64,000 nucleotides of DNA from Chroococcidiopsis sp. TS-821. Its GTDB lineage: Bacteria; Cyanobacteriota; Cyanobacteriia; Cyanobacteriales; Chroococcidiopsidaceae. Below are positions 1 through 9,758 of the stretch, one piece after another (position 1 is the stretch's first letter; each line of letters opens with the position of its first letter). Below the pieces are notes generated by a model that did no database searches, was not told the DNA's origin, and saw only the letters and a program-made list of their open reading frames with translations. The position numbers were made by a program, and so were the translations under genes. The stretch is taken from contig NZ_MVDI01000003.1 in the NCBI RefSeq assembly GCF_002939305.1, positions 124,001 to 188,000 on the forward strand, in the 5' to 3' direction.

Positions 1-481
1 GATACGGTACTGTTGTATCGCCAAAATTTGTTTGGTACTCTTCGCTATCCAGCAAAGCATCCACAAAGCCATTCCAGCCGAGGCTAGCAATTTTAATCGA
101 CCAAGCAATTTCTTCGTCTCGATTGTACGGGGCACGCCCCAGAAGTCGTTTTAGACCAACTTCCACCAATCGGTAGTTGGAATTTGTTTCTACTACCAAG
201 CGACGGAAGCTTTCTGATTTTGCTAACCCGCGAATGAAATCGCGTACTGTAATCGCGCGGTTTTTTAGTTGCGATTCTAATTGTGCTTGGCGATAAAACT
301 TCAGCGTTTCATGTTCGCTGAAAATTTGGCGATACGCTGCCCAAATCAATTCTTGGATTTCGCTATCAGAAGCACAATCTTCTAAACGGTAAATCCAAGG
401 AGTGTCCTCGTTGGGGACTTCATAACCCGATACCCGCTGGTTTTGGGAACTCGGTTGATATTCAAGTAAAGGAATTGGCAT
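1..481 (-). CDS. cpcG: Phycobilisome rod-core linker CpcG, 3'-truncated by window edge
   Basis: Linker polypeptide that attaches phycocyanin rods to the allophycocyanin core on the thylakoid surface. The ATG lies at 481-479 on the minus strand. The visible ~160 residues begin MPIPLLEY and continue through the pfam00427 linker domain ([48 protein letters not shown]). The protein is closely similar to the product of the neighbouring cpcG and is the last visible gene of the cpc operon. The C-terminal part lies outside the window, so the paralogue number (cpcG2, G3 or G4 of Nostoc-type clusters) cannot be set. Confidence 0.93.
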   Translation of the reverse strand, partial: MPIPLLEYQPSSQNQRVSGYEVPNEDTPWIYRLEDCASDSEIQELIWAAYRQIFSEHETLKFYRQAQLESQLKNRAITVRDFIRGLAKSESFRRLVVETNSNYRLVEVGLKRLLGRAPYNRDEEIAWSIKIASLGWNGFVDALLDSEEYQTNFGDTTVPY

Positions 482-526
482 AGGTTTAACTGTTTTTTTT
501 AAGGTCACATTTTACGTACTAGGTTT

Positions 527-600
527 GGGTAACAGGTAACAGGTAATGGGTAATTGTATAAGTTCTTTTTTCTAACCAATTACCAGTTACCAACTACCAA
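527..600. repeat. GGTAAC/GGTAATT intergenic repeat, inverted arms
   Basis: The gap between the two cpcG genes holds GGGTAACAGGTAACAGG with GGTAATGGGTAATTG after it, and 20 bp further a complementary run, AATTACCAGTTACC. The two arms could fold into a hairpin. The same GGTAAY units recur at about nine other gene junctions in this window. They look like the short tandemly repeated elements common in cyanobacterial intergenic DNA. Confidence 0.6.
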
Positions 601-632
601 GTTTCACTTATGCCTAGTTACTGAGTTACGCA

Positions 633-1481
633 TCAATCTACCTTGGGATTAGCCGAGGGAATATAGCGATAAGGCAAAGCAACTTCCGTAGGTTTAACGG
701 CACGCTGTAAGGAATTTTCCCCGCGAGTCATGTCAGGAATTTCCATAGTTTTAACTTGCGAGGTGACACTAGCAATGGTTCGCTGATAGTTACGCTCGTT
801 TGGTAATAGGCTTCCTGCCATTGCAAAAAAGGTGCTGGGAATTGCTTGACGTGCCGCTTCTTGTTTTGGCATAGTTTGTGTTCGTCGTACCTGATAATAA
901 GAACGTCCTGATATGGATTGTAATGTTTGGCGATCGCGCCAGTACGCTCCATAACGCGGATTAACTAAATTAAAAGGACGATCTTTGAAGCGACGCCGCT
1001 GATAAGGTACGATATCATCTCCAAAATTCTGCCGATACTCTTCACCATCTACGATCGCGTCGATAAATCCGTTTAAGCCCCGCGTTGCGATCGCGATTGA
1101 CCAAGAAATCTGCTCGTCTTTTCCGTAGGTTGCGCGTCCTAAGAATCGCTTAAAGGTGATATCCACTAAGCGATAGTTAGAATTTGTTTCGCCTACCAAT
1201 TCGCGGTAAACCTCTGATTTTCCTAACCCACGAACGAAATCGCGCACTGTAATTGCCCGATTGCGCAGTTGTGATTCCAGAAACGGTTGACGATACGTTT
1301 CTAAAATTAAATGTTCGCTAAAAATTTGTCGATACGCTGCCCAGATGAGTTCATTAATGTCTGTATCTGATGTCACATCGCTTATCCGATAAATCCTGGG
1401 AGCGTCTTCGTCTGGAACTTCGTAACCAGCAACGCGTTGATTTTGGGTAGTTGGGGTAACTTCAAGTAAAGGTATTGACAT
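633..1481 (-). CDS. cpcG: Phycobilisome rod-core linker CpcG
   Basis: Rod-core linker of 282 aa. The N-terminal ~190 residues form the pfam00427 linker domain ([88 protein letters not shown]). The C-terminal ~80 residues are the variable core-binding part. It sits directly after cpcF, as in Nostoc-type cpcBACDEFG operons, and is followed by a second cpcG. Length is within the usual 230-280 range. The exact paralogue number is not assignable. Confidence 0.95.
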   Translation of the reverse strand: MSIPLLEVTPTTQNQRVAGYEVPDEDAPRIYRISDVTSDTDINELIWAAYRQIFSEHLILETYRQPFLESQLRNRAITVRDFVRGLGKSEVYRELVGETNSNYRLVDITFKRFLGRATYGKDEQISWSIAIATRGLNGFIDAIVDGEEYRQNFGDDIVPYQRRRFKDRPFNLVNPRYGAYWRDRQTLQSISGRSYYQVRRTQTMPKQEAARQAIPSTFFAMAGSLLPNERNYQRTIASVTSQVKTMEIPDMTRGENSLQRAVKPTEVALPYRYIPSANPKVD

Positions 1482-1525
1482 TTTAGCAGCCCTATGGTAA
1501 GGAATAAAAGCAATAAAAATTCGTA

Positions 1526-2152
1526 TTAAAAAGTTGTACTGAATACTTGTAATTGAGCGAGTTGCACGCGCGATCTCACGGCAGCATCTTTTTCAGTTTC
1601 TAAGATTTGCGCCAACTTATCCTGGATTTGTGACGTCAGTTTAGATGTTGTGGCTAAACTCTGCAAACCCACAACCGCAGCATAGCGAATTGACCAGTCC
1701 GCATCTTGGGCAATGACTGCTAAAGTTTCTAGTGCTTTTGCTTGGGCAACACTCTGCTGCTGTGCGGGCAATTCACGCCAGCGTAAATTCCCAAGTCCTT
1801 TAGCAGCGGCACGCCGGACACTCGGAGCAAAATCTGTTGCCGCCGAAGCAAGTAAAATGTCCAAAGCACGCGGGTCAGCGATCGCTGCCAAGGCTCGAAT
1901 TGCATACGCTCTTGCGCCGTAGTTGTAATCGTCAAGTTGGTCAATTAACGGTTGTACTGCTGGACTACCGATTTGAATTAACCCCTGTACAGCTGCGACA
2001 GCGGCAGTGGGATTGTTGTATCCCAAGACGGCAATCAGTGTTGATATCCCTGCTTCGACTTCAGCGGCTGCCAAATCCTTAACTGCGGCGACTAAGCGCG
2101 GGGCAGAGTCAGCTTGTTCGACGGCGCGAATGAGGGCTTGTGCTTCGGTCAT
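1526..2152 (-). CDS. cpcF: Phycocyanobilin lyase subunit CpcF
   Basis: HEAT-repeat subunit (208 aa) of the heterodimeric CpcE/CpcF lyase that attaches phycocyanobilin to Cys84 of CpcA. HEAT-like helical repeats run through most of the protein (ALIRAVEQADSAPRLVAAVK, AVRSRVQLAQLQ). It has no NHCQGN motif, which separates it from the PecF isomerase at 6689-7306. It lies 36 bp downstream of cpcE and upstream of cpcG. The spacer contains a short run of GGTCGGAGGTCAGG-like units. Confidence 0.94.
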   Translation of the reverse strand: MTEAQALIRAVEQADSAPRLVAAVKDLAAAEVEAGISTLIAVLGYNNPTAAVAAVQGLIQIGSPAVQPLIDQLDDYNYGARAYAIRALAAIADPRALDILLASAATDFAPSVRRAAAKGLGNLRWRELPAQQQSVAQAKALETLAVIAQDADWSIRYAAVVGLQSLATTSKLTSQIQDKLAQILETEKDAAVRSRVQLAQLQVFSTTF

Positions 2153-2188
2153 TATCAGAGTCGGGGGTCAGAGGTCGGAGGTCAGGAT

Positions 2189-3007
2189 TTATAAGAGAGA
2201 GTCCATCAGATTCATGACTTGGATAGCGTCTGGCGTTAGATCGTGGTGTTTGGCTTGATGTTCTAGCAGTCCTTTGAGCGCTAGCAGTTTGAAGCTATTT
2301 TCTGCGGCACAACGGGCGATCGCCTCGCGCGCTGGTAGATAACCAATTGCCCCTAAATCGCTTAGTGCTGTGCGGCGCAGTTGTAGATCTTCGCCTTCTA
2401 AGGCTTGCATCAAGCGTTGACCGTAACAATCTTCCTGGGTCAACTGATACATGGCACGCGTTGCTGCGTACTGTACTTTAGCTTGGGGATGTTCTAAAAA
2501 AGGTTGAATGAGCGATATTGCCTGCGTTGCTTGTAGCGCACCCAGAGCTTCAATTACTGAGTCATAAGGTTGAGTTAAGTGCGGACGTCCTGGAACTGGT
2601 ACAGCTACCTCTACACCACCTGTTAATAAGTCCATCAATGCTGGAATTGCGCTTGGTGCGTTTAACATACCTAGCGATTGTGCTGCTGCTTCGCGGACGT
2701 AATAATCTTCACACGCTAGACAGCGAATCAATCCAGGTACAGCTTGCGTGTCACCAAGTTTTCCCAAAGCCCTAGCCGCGTTGCGCCGCAGCGGATATCC
2801 TCCTAATTCGGTGCGATCGTCTTCGTCTTCTAACGCTGCGATTAAAGCTTCTACCGCTTCTGGTGCGTTGACACGAAATTTACCCAACCACCACGCAGCA
2901 TAGTAGCGCAAGCTCAAATCAGGCGATCGAAGGTTGGCGATCGCCTGTTCTATAGTAAGTCCTGCTGTTTCTGCTACCGAATCTTCTGACCAACTAGAGT
3001 CCTGCAT
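2189..3007 (-). CDS. cpcE: Phycocyanobilin lyase subunit CpcE
   Basis: Partner of CpcF in chromophorylating phycocyanin alpha (272 aa, usual length). It shows the CpcE/PecE hallmark RYYAAWWLGKF near residue 40 and consecutive HEAT/PBS-lyase repeats (LRRNAARALGKLGDTQAVPG, YVREAAAQSLGMLNAPSAIP). It begins 6 bp after the second cpcD stop, so translational coupling is likely. Its place in the operon distinguishes it from pecE at 7307-8074. Confidence 0.95.
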   Translation of the reverse strand: MQDSSWSEDSVAETAGLTIEQAIANLRSPDLSLRYYAAWWLGKFRVNAPEAVEALIAALEDEDDRTELGGYPLRRNAARALGKLGDTQAVPGLIRCLACEDYYVREAAAQSLGMLNAPSAIPALMDLLTGGVEVAVPVPGRPHLTQPYDSVIEALGALQATQAISLIQPFLEHPQAKVQYAATRAMYQLTQEDCYGQRLMQALEGEDLQLRRTALSDLGAIGYLPAREAIARCAAENSFKLLALKGLLEHQAKHHDLTPDAIQVMNLMDSLL

Positions 3008-3013
3008 TAGCTC

Positions 3014-3262
3014 TTAAGAATTATTAGCATCAACGCTTAATGGTTGAATACTGACAATCTTGCCTCCTAGGCGGGTAATCCGCTGCATTTCTTCGTTCAT
3101 GCGGTTGTAGGGAACCGTAATGAATACACTGCCACTACGGCGGATATCGTAGTTATTTTTGTCAGTTTCTTGGTTCTGACGCAAGCCGACAACTTCATAG
3201 CGAAAGACACGGCTAGCAGCAGAGGAGACTCCTCCATTACCAACAGTTGTTTGACCAAACAT
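3014..3262 (-). CDS. cpcD: Phycocyanin rod-capping linker CpcD, second copy
   Basis: Small (82 aa) rod-terminating linker made of a single CpcD domain (pfam01383): VFRYEVVGLRQNQETDKNNY, IRRSGSVFITVPYNRMNEEM, GGKIVSIQPLS. It limits phycocyanin rod length. It is the second of two tandem cpcD genes, 28 bp downstream of the first, and shares the MFGQT start and the PYNRMNEEMQRI core. Its length matches the classical CpcD, so it may be the ancestral copy. Confidence 0.92.
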   Translation of the reverse strand: MFGQTTVGNGGVSSAASRVFRYEVVGLRQNQETDKNNYDIRRSGSVFITVPYNRMNEEMQRITRLGGKIVSIQPLSVDANNS

Positions 3263-3290
3263 GACTGCTTTGTATCTCCTGTAGTAAGGT

Positions 3291-3617
3291 CTAATCTCGA
3301 TCCGCGCCTGCCGCTTTATTTTTGCCTTCAGCTTCCAAGTTTTGCGTTACTGCGGTTGCTTCGCTTTTAGCTTGGCTATTACCATCAATCGTCAGTGGTT
3401 CAATACTCACAATTGTGCCACCCATGCGGTGAATGCGCTGCATTTCCTCATTCATCCGATTATAGGGGACGCTGATGAAGAAACTGCCGCTCCTCCGAAT
3501 GGGATAGCTGAGTTGATCGTTTTCGTATGTCTGACGCATGCCTTTGACTTCGTAGCGAAACATCCGATTTTCGGCATTGCTGAGTCTGCCACTGCCAAGT
3601 CCTGTTTGACCAAACAT
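3291..3617 (-). CDS. cpcD: Phycocyanin rod-capping linker CpcD, first copy with C-terminal tail
   Basis: CpcD-domain protein of 108 aa. Residues 1-80 are the pfam01383 rod-cap domain (MFRYEVKGMRQTYENDQLSY, IRRSGSFFISVPYNRMNEEM, GGTIVSIEPLTID). Residues ~81-108 are an extra hydrophilic, probably disordered tail rich in A, E and K that the second copy lacks. Located between cpcC and the second cpcD. The divergence in the first 40 residues argues against a very recent duplication. Confidence 0.92.
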   Translation of the reverse strand: MFGQTGLGSGRLSNAENRMFRYEVKGMRQTYENDQLSYPIRRSGSFFISVPYNRMNEEMQRIHRMGGTIVSIEPLTIDGNSQAKSEATAVTQNLEAEGKNKAAGADRD

Positions 3618-3720
3618 TTTTATTTGTATTTCCCTGTAGTATTGCGACTTTAGATGTTAGAGGCACTCAAAAGTTTAGGATAGGCAATGCCTTGCCCGTA
3701 CAAAGGCATTGCTCTGCCCC

Positions 3721-4599
3721 TTATGCTGGGGTGACGCTGACAATTCTGCCACCTTTTTTGGTGATTTCTTGGTACTTCTGTGACAGCCGTTCGTAGGGCA
3801 CTAAAAACGCAGTGCTACTGCGGCGGACTTTTGGATATCCAGGTTGCAGAATTCCCGTGACTTCGATGCGGTACATCCGTCCGCTTTCTTCGGGAGTGCC
3901 ACCTAGGGCTTTTCGGGGTGCAGCATCATCGGGAATCGCAGCAGCTTTCCAGCTGGAACTGCTACCAGCGGGTTGCATGATATTAGAAGCTTGGTTGCGT
4001 CCGAGCTCGCGGATTAACCGAGGCGATTTACCGCCTACAGTGCCGCGATCGCTTGTTGCATATCCGCGATACAGGCGAAACATACGCGTAAAACCAGTGG
4101 TTTGCACGCCTGGCTCGACCATAAATCCGCGATAATACGGGACGACGTTATTACCAAAGCTATTTTCGTATTCAATGCTATCAATATGCGAATCAATCTC
4201 AGCATCGTAGCCCTGTTCCTCACACATTTGCGTGTGATAGGCTAGCTCTTCCTCGCTGTATGGCGCGCGACCCAAGAGATGCTTAAAATTGAGTTCAACA
4301 AAGCGTTGATTTGAATTTGGATAGAAAAACTTGTTTTTGTATAAATCTGATTTGGCAACGGCGCGGACAAAATCGCGAACCGTGATATTTCCTTGTCGTA
4401 GTAGCGATTCAGCCGAGGTGAGACGTTCTGCTTGCATAACATAGTCATTGCCTAAGACCTGACGATAAACCGCACGAATTACTGTCTGAATCTCGTCTTC
4501 TGTCCAATCAGGTCGCAATTCAATTCTTGATGAAGCATCAAACGCCGAAAGACCTAGACGCCCTGCGGCTGCTAAATTATTTACCATTAAAGCGCTCAT
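3721..4599 (-). CDS. cpcC: Phycocyanin rod linker CpcC
   Basis: Rod linker of ~292 aa joining phycocyanin hexamers. It has an N-terminal pfam00427 domain ([73 protein letters not shown]) and a C-terminal CpcD-like domain ([30 protein letters not shown]). An in-frame upstream extension exists to 4653. I chose the ATG at 4599 ([13 protein letters not shown]) because GGGAG lies just upstream and the resulting length fits the family. It follows cpcA by about 130 bp. Confidence 0.94.
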   Translation of the reverse strand: MSALMVNNLAAAGRLGLSAFDASSRIELRPDWTEDEIQTVIRAVYRQVLGNDYVMQAERLTSAESLLRQGNITVRDFVRAVAKSDLYKNKFFYPNSNQRFVELNFKHLLGRAPYSEEELAYHTQMCEEQGYDAEIDSHIDSIEYENSFGNNVVPYYRGFMVEPGVQTTGFTRMFRLYRGYATSDRGTVGGKSPRLIRELGRNQASNIMQPAGSSSSWKAAAIPDDAAPRKALGGTPEESGRMYRIEVTGILQPGYPKVRRSSTAFLVPYERLSQKYQEITKKGGRIVSVTPA

Positions 4600-4727
4600 C
4601 AACGGTTCTCCCAATGCAATAAGTTTTTTGATTCTGCAAAATTGGAAAAACAATGCCCGGAAAAATTAGCAACTGCTAGCTCTTTGCGCCAACACTCGCT
4701 CACTCTTCCGGGCATCGCACCTGAATG

Positions 4728-5216
4728 CTAGCTCAGGGCGTTGATCGCGTAGTCAATGTATGTGTTGGCTTCGTTAGCTGCTTGACCTTGCAAGCCATGG
4801 TTTGCTTTGATGTGCTTCAATGCTTCGACGTACCAGCTAGGAGATAAGTCGAAAGAGCGGTTGATTTCGTCCAAACCAGCAATTAAGTACTCGTCCATTG
4901 GACCTGTACCGCCAGCTACTAGGCAGTAGGTGATCATGCGCAGGTAGTGACCAATGTCACGCGCGCACTTGGATTTACCGCGCGAATCAGCAGCGTACTG
5001 AGGTCCCTGCATTTGGGTTGTGTAAGGGAACTTCTGATAAACTGCTTGTGCGGCTCCATCGATGAGTTGCTGTGACTTTTGAGTCAATGCTCTTGCTGCT
5101 TCCATGCTGGCAGCTGCACGGTCAAAGCGACCATTAATAGCTTGTAATTCAGTGTTGCTTAAAAAACGACCTTGGGTATCTGCAGCGCCGATTGCTTCTG
5201 TAATTGGGGTTTTCAT
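4728..5216 (-). CDS. cpcA: C-phycocyanin alpha subunit
   Basis: Light-harvesting biliprotein alpha chain, 162 aa as usual. The phycocyanobilin-binding Cys84 lies in [14 protein letters not shown], and the start MKTPITEAI and the end [10 protein letters not shown] are diagnostic. It pairs with CpcB in rod hexamers, and CpcE/CpcF encoded downstream add its bilin. It sits 62 bp downstream of cpcB. Confidence 0.98.
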   Translation of the reverse strand: MKTPITEAIGAADTQGRFLSNTELQAINGRFDRAAASMEAARALTQKSQQLIDGAAQAVYQKFPYTTQMQGPQYAADSRGKSKCARDIGHYLRMITYCLVAGGTGPMDEYLIAGLDEINRSFDLSPSWYVEALKHIKANHGLQGQAANEANTYIDYAINALS

Positions 5217-5278
5217 TGTTGCAATATCTCCTTTTGATTTTTTCGAAGTTTACTTAAGCTATATGAGCTTTGAAAATA

Positions 5279-5797
5279 TTAGGCAACAGCAGAAGCAGCC
5301 CGATCGAAGTAGCTTGCTAATTCAGACATTAATTGGCTGCAATCACCTTGGGTAATTCCGTTAGGGTCGTTAGCGATCTTGATAGCAGCATCTTTCATTT
5401 TTTGCACGCCAGCAGCCACAGAACCGCCAGGTACGCCTAAAGCTTGATAAGTTTCGCGCAGACCATTCAAGCAGCGATCGTCAAGTACGCTAGCATCACC
5501 TGCCATCATGGCATAGGTAACATACCGTAAGATGATTTCCATGTCACGCAAGCAAGCAGCCATACGACGGTTGGTGTAAGCATTGCCGCCTGGTTGAATC
5601 AACTGAGGCTGCTCTTCAAACAACGCACGCGCTGCATCGGTAACAATGCTCGAAGCGTTGCTGGTGATGCGGTTCACTGTATCCAAGCGCTTGTTGCCGT
5701 CTTTTACCATGTTGGTGAGCGCGTCTAATTGCTCGTTGCTTAAGAACTCACCTCTTGAGTCAGCTTGGGATACTACTTTGGCGAATGCATCTAACAT
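5279..5797 (-). CDS. cpcB: C-phycocyanin beta subunit
   Basis: First gene of the cpc operon, 172 aa. It has both chromophore cysteines, Cys82 ([17 protein letters not shown]) and Cys153 ([14 protein letters not shown]), and Asn72 in GGNAYTNRR, the residue methylated in phycocyanin beta. The long upstream gap (5798-6688) should hold the operon promoter. Sequence conservation is very high, so the call is secure. Confidence 0.98.
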   Translation of the reverse strand: MLDAFAKVVSQADSRGEFLSNEQLDALTNMVKDGNKRLDTVNRITSNASSIVTDAARALFEEQPQLIQPGGNAYTNRRMAACLRDMEIILRYVTYAMMAGDASVLDDRCLNGLRETYQALGVPGGSVAAGVQKMKDAAIKIANDPNGITQGDCSQLMSELASYFDRAASAVA

Positions 5798-6688
5798 CGA
5801 CTTTATTCTCCTAAATGAGCGAAAAGTAGAGTGCTGTTTTTAAAATCAGGAATGTTGTTGTATGCGGTTGGAATTGACCGCAACAGACTTTGCACAAAAC
5901 ACTTTTTTAAGCTGTTCTCAGTTACTCTTGGCTAGCGTCAGTCGGGGATCAAACGGTAACAAAAGAGAAATCTGAGAAGGTGTGTGACTTTTATGAGAAA
6001 GTCATTCACTTAGTATAGAAGTGTTTTTGTTGCTTTTGCCTGTTACTTAACCCCTCCAGGTAATCTTTATACAATGCCCTTGTGTCATTATTTTTTACAA
6101 GTTGTTAAGTTTTACCTGCGAGCAGTACACAAAAGCTCAAGTCTTTTACGCACAAGGGATTTAACTCAATATTTTTAGTATTTTCCGTAATAAAACTTAA
6201 CGTATTTATACTTAGTTATGACTTAAACGGCTTTTTTATATTTTCTTAATGTTCAATATGAACAAGCAAATGCAGGACTTTACCGTTCATCTCTTCTATT
6301 GCTCCTGTATAATCTTTGTTAAAAAAAATTAAGAGATTGTATCTAAATATTTCTGCTAGTTATCTCAAATTATTGAGCCACAATCTGAGCATTTCCCATA
6401 TCTTTGTCAAACAAGAAGATGGACACAAGAGCAGTTAGAGGTCAGAGAACGCTCCCTGAGACCTATTGGTTTCGAAGTCAGGAAATTTCTTTGACGCAAA
6501 AAGACAGTGGATTTAAGCAAGACGCCTTGTATGGTGTCTCAAGTAATATCAACAATACACATCTTTTTTTTGTTTCTAAGAAAAAATCTGTTCTTCTTGC
6601 AACTAGCAACGGGTGATATATTTTATCTGGAAAACCTTACCCTGAACTGAAGGTGTGCCTCAGCGTCTTCTGAAGCTTGACTTGTTTC
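5798..6688. promoter_or_regulatory. 890 bp gap between pecF and cpcB, probable cpc promoter and leader
   Basis: AT-rich gap with no convincing gene. cpcBACDEFG starts at its left edge, so a long untranslated leader and light-responsive promoter for cpc are expected here, as in other cyanobacteria. I could not place a confident -10/-35 pair. An open frame at 6404-6616 on the plus strand has no recognisable domain or ribosome binding site. I do not see a clear terminator for the pec operon. Confidence 0.45.
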
Positions 6689-7306
6689 CTATTTCATACC
6701 CTCATGTTGAGTTATTTCTTGAAAAATTGCTGTGGCATTCAATTGCGTCAAAGCTATTTTGATTCGAGTTTGCACAACTCGATCTTGCTCTTGAGTTAGC
6801 GCTTCTTGTAAAATCGAAACTGCTGAATCTGAAGCAATTTCTTGCAGCGATACTACAGCTGCATATCGTAACGCCCAATCTTCAGGATTTTTCAAAGCCC
6901 AAGTTAGTTTATCCACCACACAGCCAACAATTTGAGCGTTGCTAGCTACACTCGCAATGCGTCCCAGACCGCGTGCTGCAACGCGTCGGACATTTCCTTG
7001 ACAGTGGTTAGCTACTGCTACGCCTACAACTTCCGCGAGTAAGTTAACAGCTTTGGGGTCACCGATTTGAGCTAGAATTCGAATAATCTGAGCTTGTACT
7101 GCCTGATCTTGAGTAGCTTGGTAAGCAGTAATCAGTGATGATACAGCAGCTGCAGCTACTGCTGGATGATGATGAGCCAAGGCGTCAATCAAAAGAGGAA
7201 TAGCAGCTTCGGTTTTCAGTTCTATTATTGCTTGCAGCGATCGCGCGGTCTCGCTAGGAGTTGTCGCACAGCGCAATCGCGTTAAAAGGCTATCTAGTTC
7301 TGACAT
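6689..7306 (-). CDS. pecF: Phycoviolobilin lyase-isomerase subunit PecF
   Basis: Isomerase-bearing subunit (205 aa) of the PecE/PecF enzyme, which attaches phycocyanobilin to Cys84 of PecA and isomerises it to phycoviolobilin. The motif NHCQGN, known to be needed for the isomerase reaction, is at residues 100-105. HEAT-like repeats surround it (AAIPLLIDALAHHHPAVAAA, LRYAAVVSLQEIA). The start codon abuts the pecE stop, so translation is probably coupled. CpcF in the same locus lacks this motif. Confidence 0.96.
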   Translation of the reverse strand: MSELDSLLTRLRCATTPSETARSLQAIIELKTEAAIPLLIDALAHHHPAVAAAAVSSLITAYQATQDQAVQAQIIRILAQIGDPKAVNLLAEVVGVAVANHCQGNVRRVAARGLGRIASVASNAQIVGCVVDKLTWALKNPEDWALRYAAVVSLQEIASDSAVSILQEALTQEQDRVVQTRIKIALTQLNATAIFQEITQHEGMK

Positions 7307-8074
7307 CTAAAGTTGAATTAATAATTCATCAACAGTACTGAACAAAAGCTGTAAGGTTTCTTGGGTTGGTTTATCTTGAGTATTGTTATCTAAAGCAGAA
7401 TCTAAAATCCGTTTTAAGTTTAGAAGCTTCAAACTATTAGGAACCTTTGCCGCCACAATCGCCTGTACAACTTCTTGACTGTAACTAATTGCTCCTAAAT
7501 CAAAGACTGCTGCCCAGCGCAAATACATATTTTCATGACTAAGATTTTTCAGGATGCGCTCAATATACTGTGGTTGTTTAGTCAACAAGTACAAATAGCG
7601 GGCAGCTGCACATTGTACTCGCTCTGAAGGATGGTCGAGAAAAGGTTTGATCCAAGAACAAGCTGACCAAACTTGTAAAGTTCCCAAAGCTTCAATCAGT
7701 ACTTCCAAGGGTTTTTCTTGGCTAGATTTCAGGAGATTAAGTAAAGGTTCAACTGCTCTGGAATCGCGGATATTTGCTAAGGCTTGAATAACAGCTTCTT
7801 GCAGCCGCAAGTCTTCAGTGCCTAAAGCTGCAATTAAGGCTGGTACGGCTTGCGGATTTTTTAGCTGACCAAGGGATCTTGCTGCTTGACGACGCAAAGG
7901 ATAACCCCCTTGCTCAAGACGATAGCGCTCATCTTGTAGAGCATCGCACAGCGCCTGACAAGCTGATTGCACTTGATGCTTTCCTAGCCACCACGCAGCG
8001 TAATAACGGAGTTGATTATCTTCTCCCGCTAAAGCAGCGATCGCCGCTGTGGCTGAGAGAATTGGTTCGCTCAT
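7307..8074 (-). CDS. pecE: Phycoviolobilin lyase subunit PecE
   Basis: CpcE-family HEAT-repeat lyase subunit, 255 aa. It carries LRYYAAWWLGKHQVQ near residue 25 and repeats such as LRRQAARSLGQLKNPQAVPA and LRWAAVFDLGAISY. It works with PecF on the alpha subunit of phycoerythrocyanin. It sits in the order pecC-pecE-pecF and ends exactly where pecF begins. Confidence 0.95.
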   Translation of the reverse strand: MSEPILSATAAIAALAGEDNQLRYYAAWWLGKHQVQSACQALCDALQDERYRLEQGGYPLRRQAARSLGQLKNPQAVPALIAALGTEDLRLQEAVIQALANIRDSRAVEPLLNLLKSSQEKPLEVLIEALGTLQVWSACSWIKPFLDHPSERVQCAAARYLYLLTKQPQYIERILKNLSHENMYLRWAAVFDLGAISYSQEVVQAIVAAKVPNSLKLLNLKRILDSALDNNTQDKPTQETLQLLFSTVDELLIQL

Positions 8075-8156
8075 CTGTAAAAGAGTTTTGAAGTTTGAAT
8101 TGTAGAAAAAAGTGACTAGCTCGCCAATCGCACAGATCCTTTGCTATCACTGTTGT

Positions 8157-8999
8157 TTACACCGATGAGACTTTGACAATTTTGCCGCCAGATTTGTGAA
8201 TTTCTTGGAATGTGGTGGAAAGCCTGTCAAAGGGTACACTATAAGTTTTGACACTGCGTCGTACTGGGACTCTAGAGCCGATTCCACCTGCGATCGCTTC
8301 AATCACGAACATCCGACTATCTCCCCTAACCGCAGAGGTTCCTAGCGTTCCAGCACTTTTTGTCGTGAAAGTCATACCACTAGGCGATGATGGAAGCGCA
8401 ATCCAGTTTGTTGAATTCCTAGCAACTTGCATTCGTAGGCGGGAATTCTTCCGTCCAAACTGCGCATTATCACTGTTACCCCTACCTCGATAAAGCGCAA
8501 ACATTCGATTGTATCCTACCGTTTTCATGCCTGGTAGCGACTGAAATCCACGGTAATAGGGAACAATGTAATCGCCAAAAGCACTGTCGTATTCAGCACT
8601 ATATATGTAGGAATCAATTTCAGCATCATAGCCTTGAGTTGCATACAGATCTACGTGTTCAGCAATCTCTGACTGATCGTAGGGCGCGCGCCCTAATAAA
8701 TGCTTGTAATTTACCTCAATAAATCGCTCTTGAGAATTATTTAAGAAAAAACACTCTTTGTAGAAATCAGATTTTGCTAAAGCCTGGATAAATTGCCTGA
8801 CATTGATTTTACCGTTACGTAATAGTGACTCAACACTGGCAAATTTTTCACTTGCATAGATTCCTTGTCGCCCAAATACTTGTTCATAGGCAGCACGGAA
8901 GACTCGTTGTAAATCATCTTCACTCCAATGAGGGCGAAGCTCAACTTTTTTACCTTCTACCGCATCAAATGCAAGCTGAGCCGCAACTGAACTACTCAT
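8157..8999 (-). CDS. pecC: Phycoerythrocyanin rod linker PecC
   Basis: Rod linker, 280 aa, for the distal phycoerythrocyanin discs. It has an N-terminal pfam00427 domain ([73 protein letters not shown]) and a C-terminal CpcD-like domain ([30 protein letters not shown]). It lies between pecA and pecE. It resembles CpcC at 3721-4599 but diverges enough to be a separate paralogue. Confidence 0.94.
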   Translation of the reverse strand: MSSSVAAQLAFDAVEGKKVELRPHWSEDDLQRVFRAAYEQVFGRQGIYASEKFASVESLLRNGKINVRQFIQALAKSDFYKECFFLNNSQERFIEVNYKHLLGRAPYDQSEIAEHVDLYATQGYDAEIDSYIYSAEYDSAFGDYIVPYYRGFQSLPGMKTVGYNRMFALYRGRGNSDNAQFGRKNSRLRMQVARNSTNWIALPSSPSGMTFTTKSAGTLGTSAVRGDSRMFVIEAIAGGIGSRVPVRRSVKTYSVPFDRLSTTFQEIHKSGGKIVKVSSV

Positions 9000-9068
9000 G
9001 TTAAAATTTACTCCATTACAAAAATTTTGTTCTAAGTTGAGTGGGTGACAATCAACGTAACTTAAAGG

Positions 9069-9092
9069 CTGGTAATTGGTAACTGGTAATTG
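9069..9092. repeat. GGTAATT short repeats
   Basis: GGTAATTGGTAACTGGTAAT in the pecA-pecC gap, the same family as the repeat between the cpcG genes. Confidence 0.5.
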
Positions 9093-9227
9093 ATACAGTT
9101 AGCAATTTTCTATTAACATTTTCAACTCAAAGCTCAAAACTCTTTTTAGGATTCAAATTAATGGCTAATTACTAATCATTCGCAAGCAACAATTAGCAAT
9201 TAACCATTAACGATCGAGAATGAATGG

Positions 9228-9716
9228 TTAGCTCAAAGCATTGATTGCATAGTTGATATAAGTATTTGCTTCTCCAGCAACATCGCCACTGAGACCGTGA
9301 TTATCCCTAACAAACTCTAAAGCTGCTACATACCAGCTAGGAGATAAACCAAGTGCGCTATTGAGTTCGTTCAAGCCAGCGATTACGTATTCATCAAGTG
9401 GACCAGTACCACCTACGACACAGCAGTAACTAATCGTACGCAAGTAGTGATCGATATCTCGAACACACTTATTTTTACCTTCAGGCGTAGACGCATATTG
9501 CGGTCCTTGCATTTGGGTAGTGTAAGGAAACTTTTGATAAACGTGATTAGCGGCTGCTTCTGCCCATTTTTTACCATTGTTGGCAAACGCTTGGGCAGCC
9601 TGTAAACCAGCTTGGGCGCGGCTGAAGCGACCAAAAATTGCTTGCATTTCGGTGTTGCTGAGGTAAGAACCACGAGAATCTGCTGCGGCGATCGCTTCAG
9701 TTAAAGGTGTTTTCAT
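9228..9716 (-). CDS. pecA: Phycoerythrocyanin alpha subunit
   Basis: 162-aa alpha chain that carries phycoviolobilin at Cys84 ([20 protein letters not shown]). PEC-type features that differ from the CpcA encoded nearby include [20 protein letters not shown] and [19 protein letters not shown]. It harvests green-yellow light at the tips of the rods. It lies 42 bp downstream of pecB, with its own lyase-isomerase genes downstream. Confidence 0.97.
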   Translation of the reverse strand: MKTPLTEAIAAADSRGSYLSNTEMQAIFGRFSRAQAGLQAAQAFANNGKKWAEAAANHVYQKFPYTTQMQGPQYASTPEGKNKCVRDIDHYLRTISYCCVVGGTGPLDEYVIAGLNELNSALGLSPSWYVAALEFVRDNHGLSGDVAGEANTYINYAINALS

Positions 9717-9758
9717 TATGAGTACTCCTAAATATTGTATTGTGTTGAATTATGGTTG

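Noticed and set aside
6404-6616. 70-codon plus-strand frame in the pecF-cpcB gap
   Set aside because: No ribosome binding site, no recognisable domain, biased composition; the gap is better read as regulatory.
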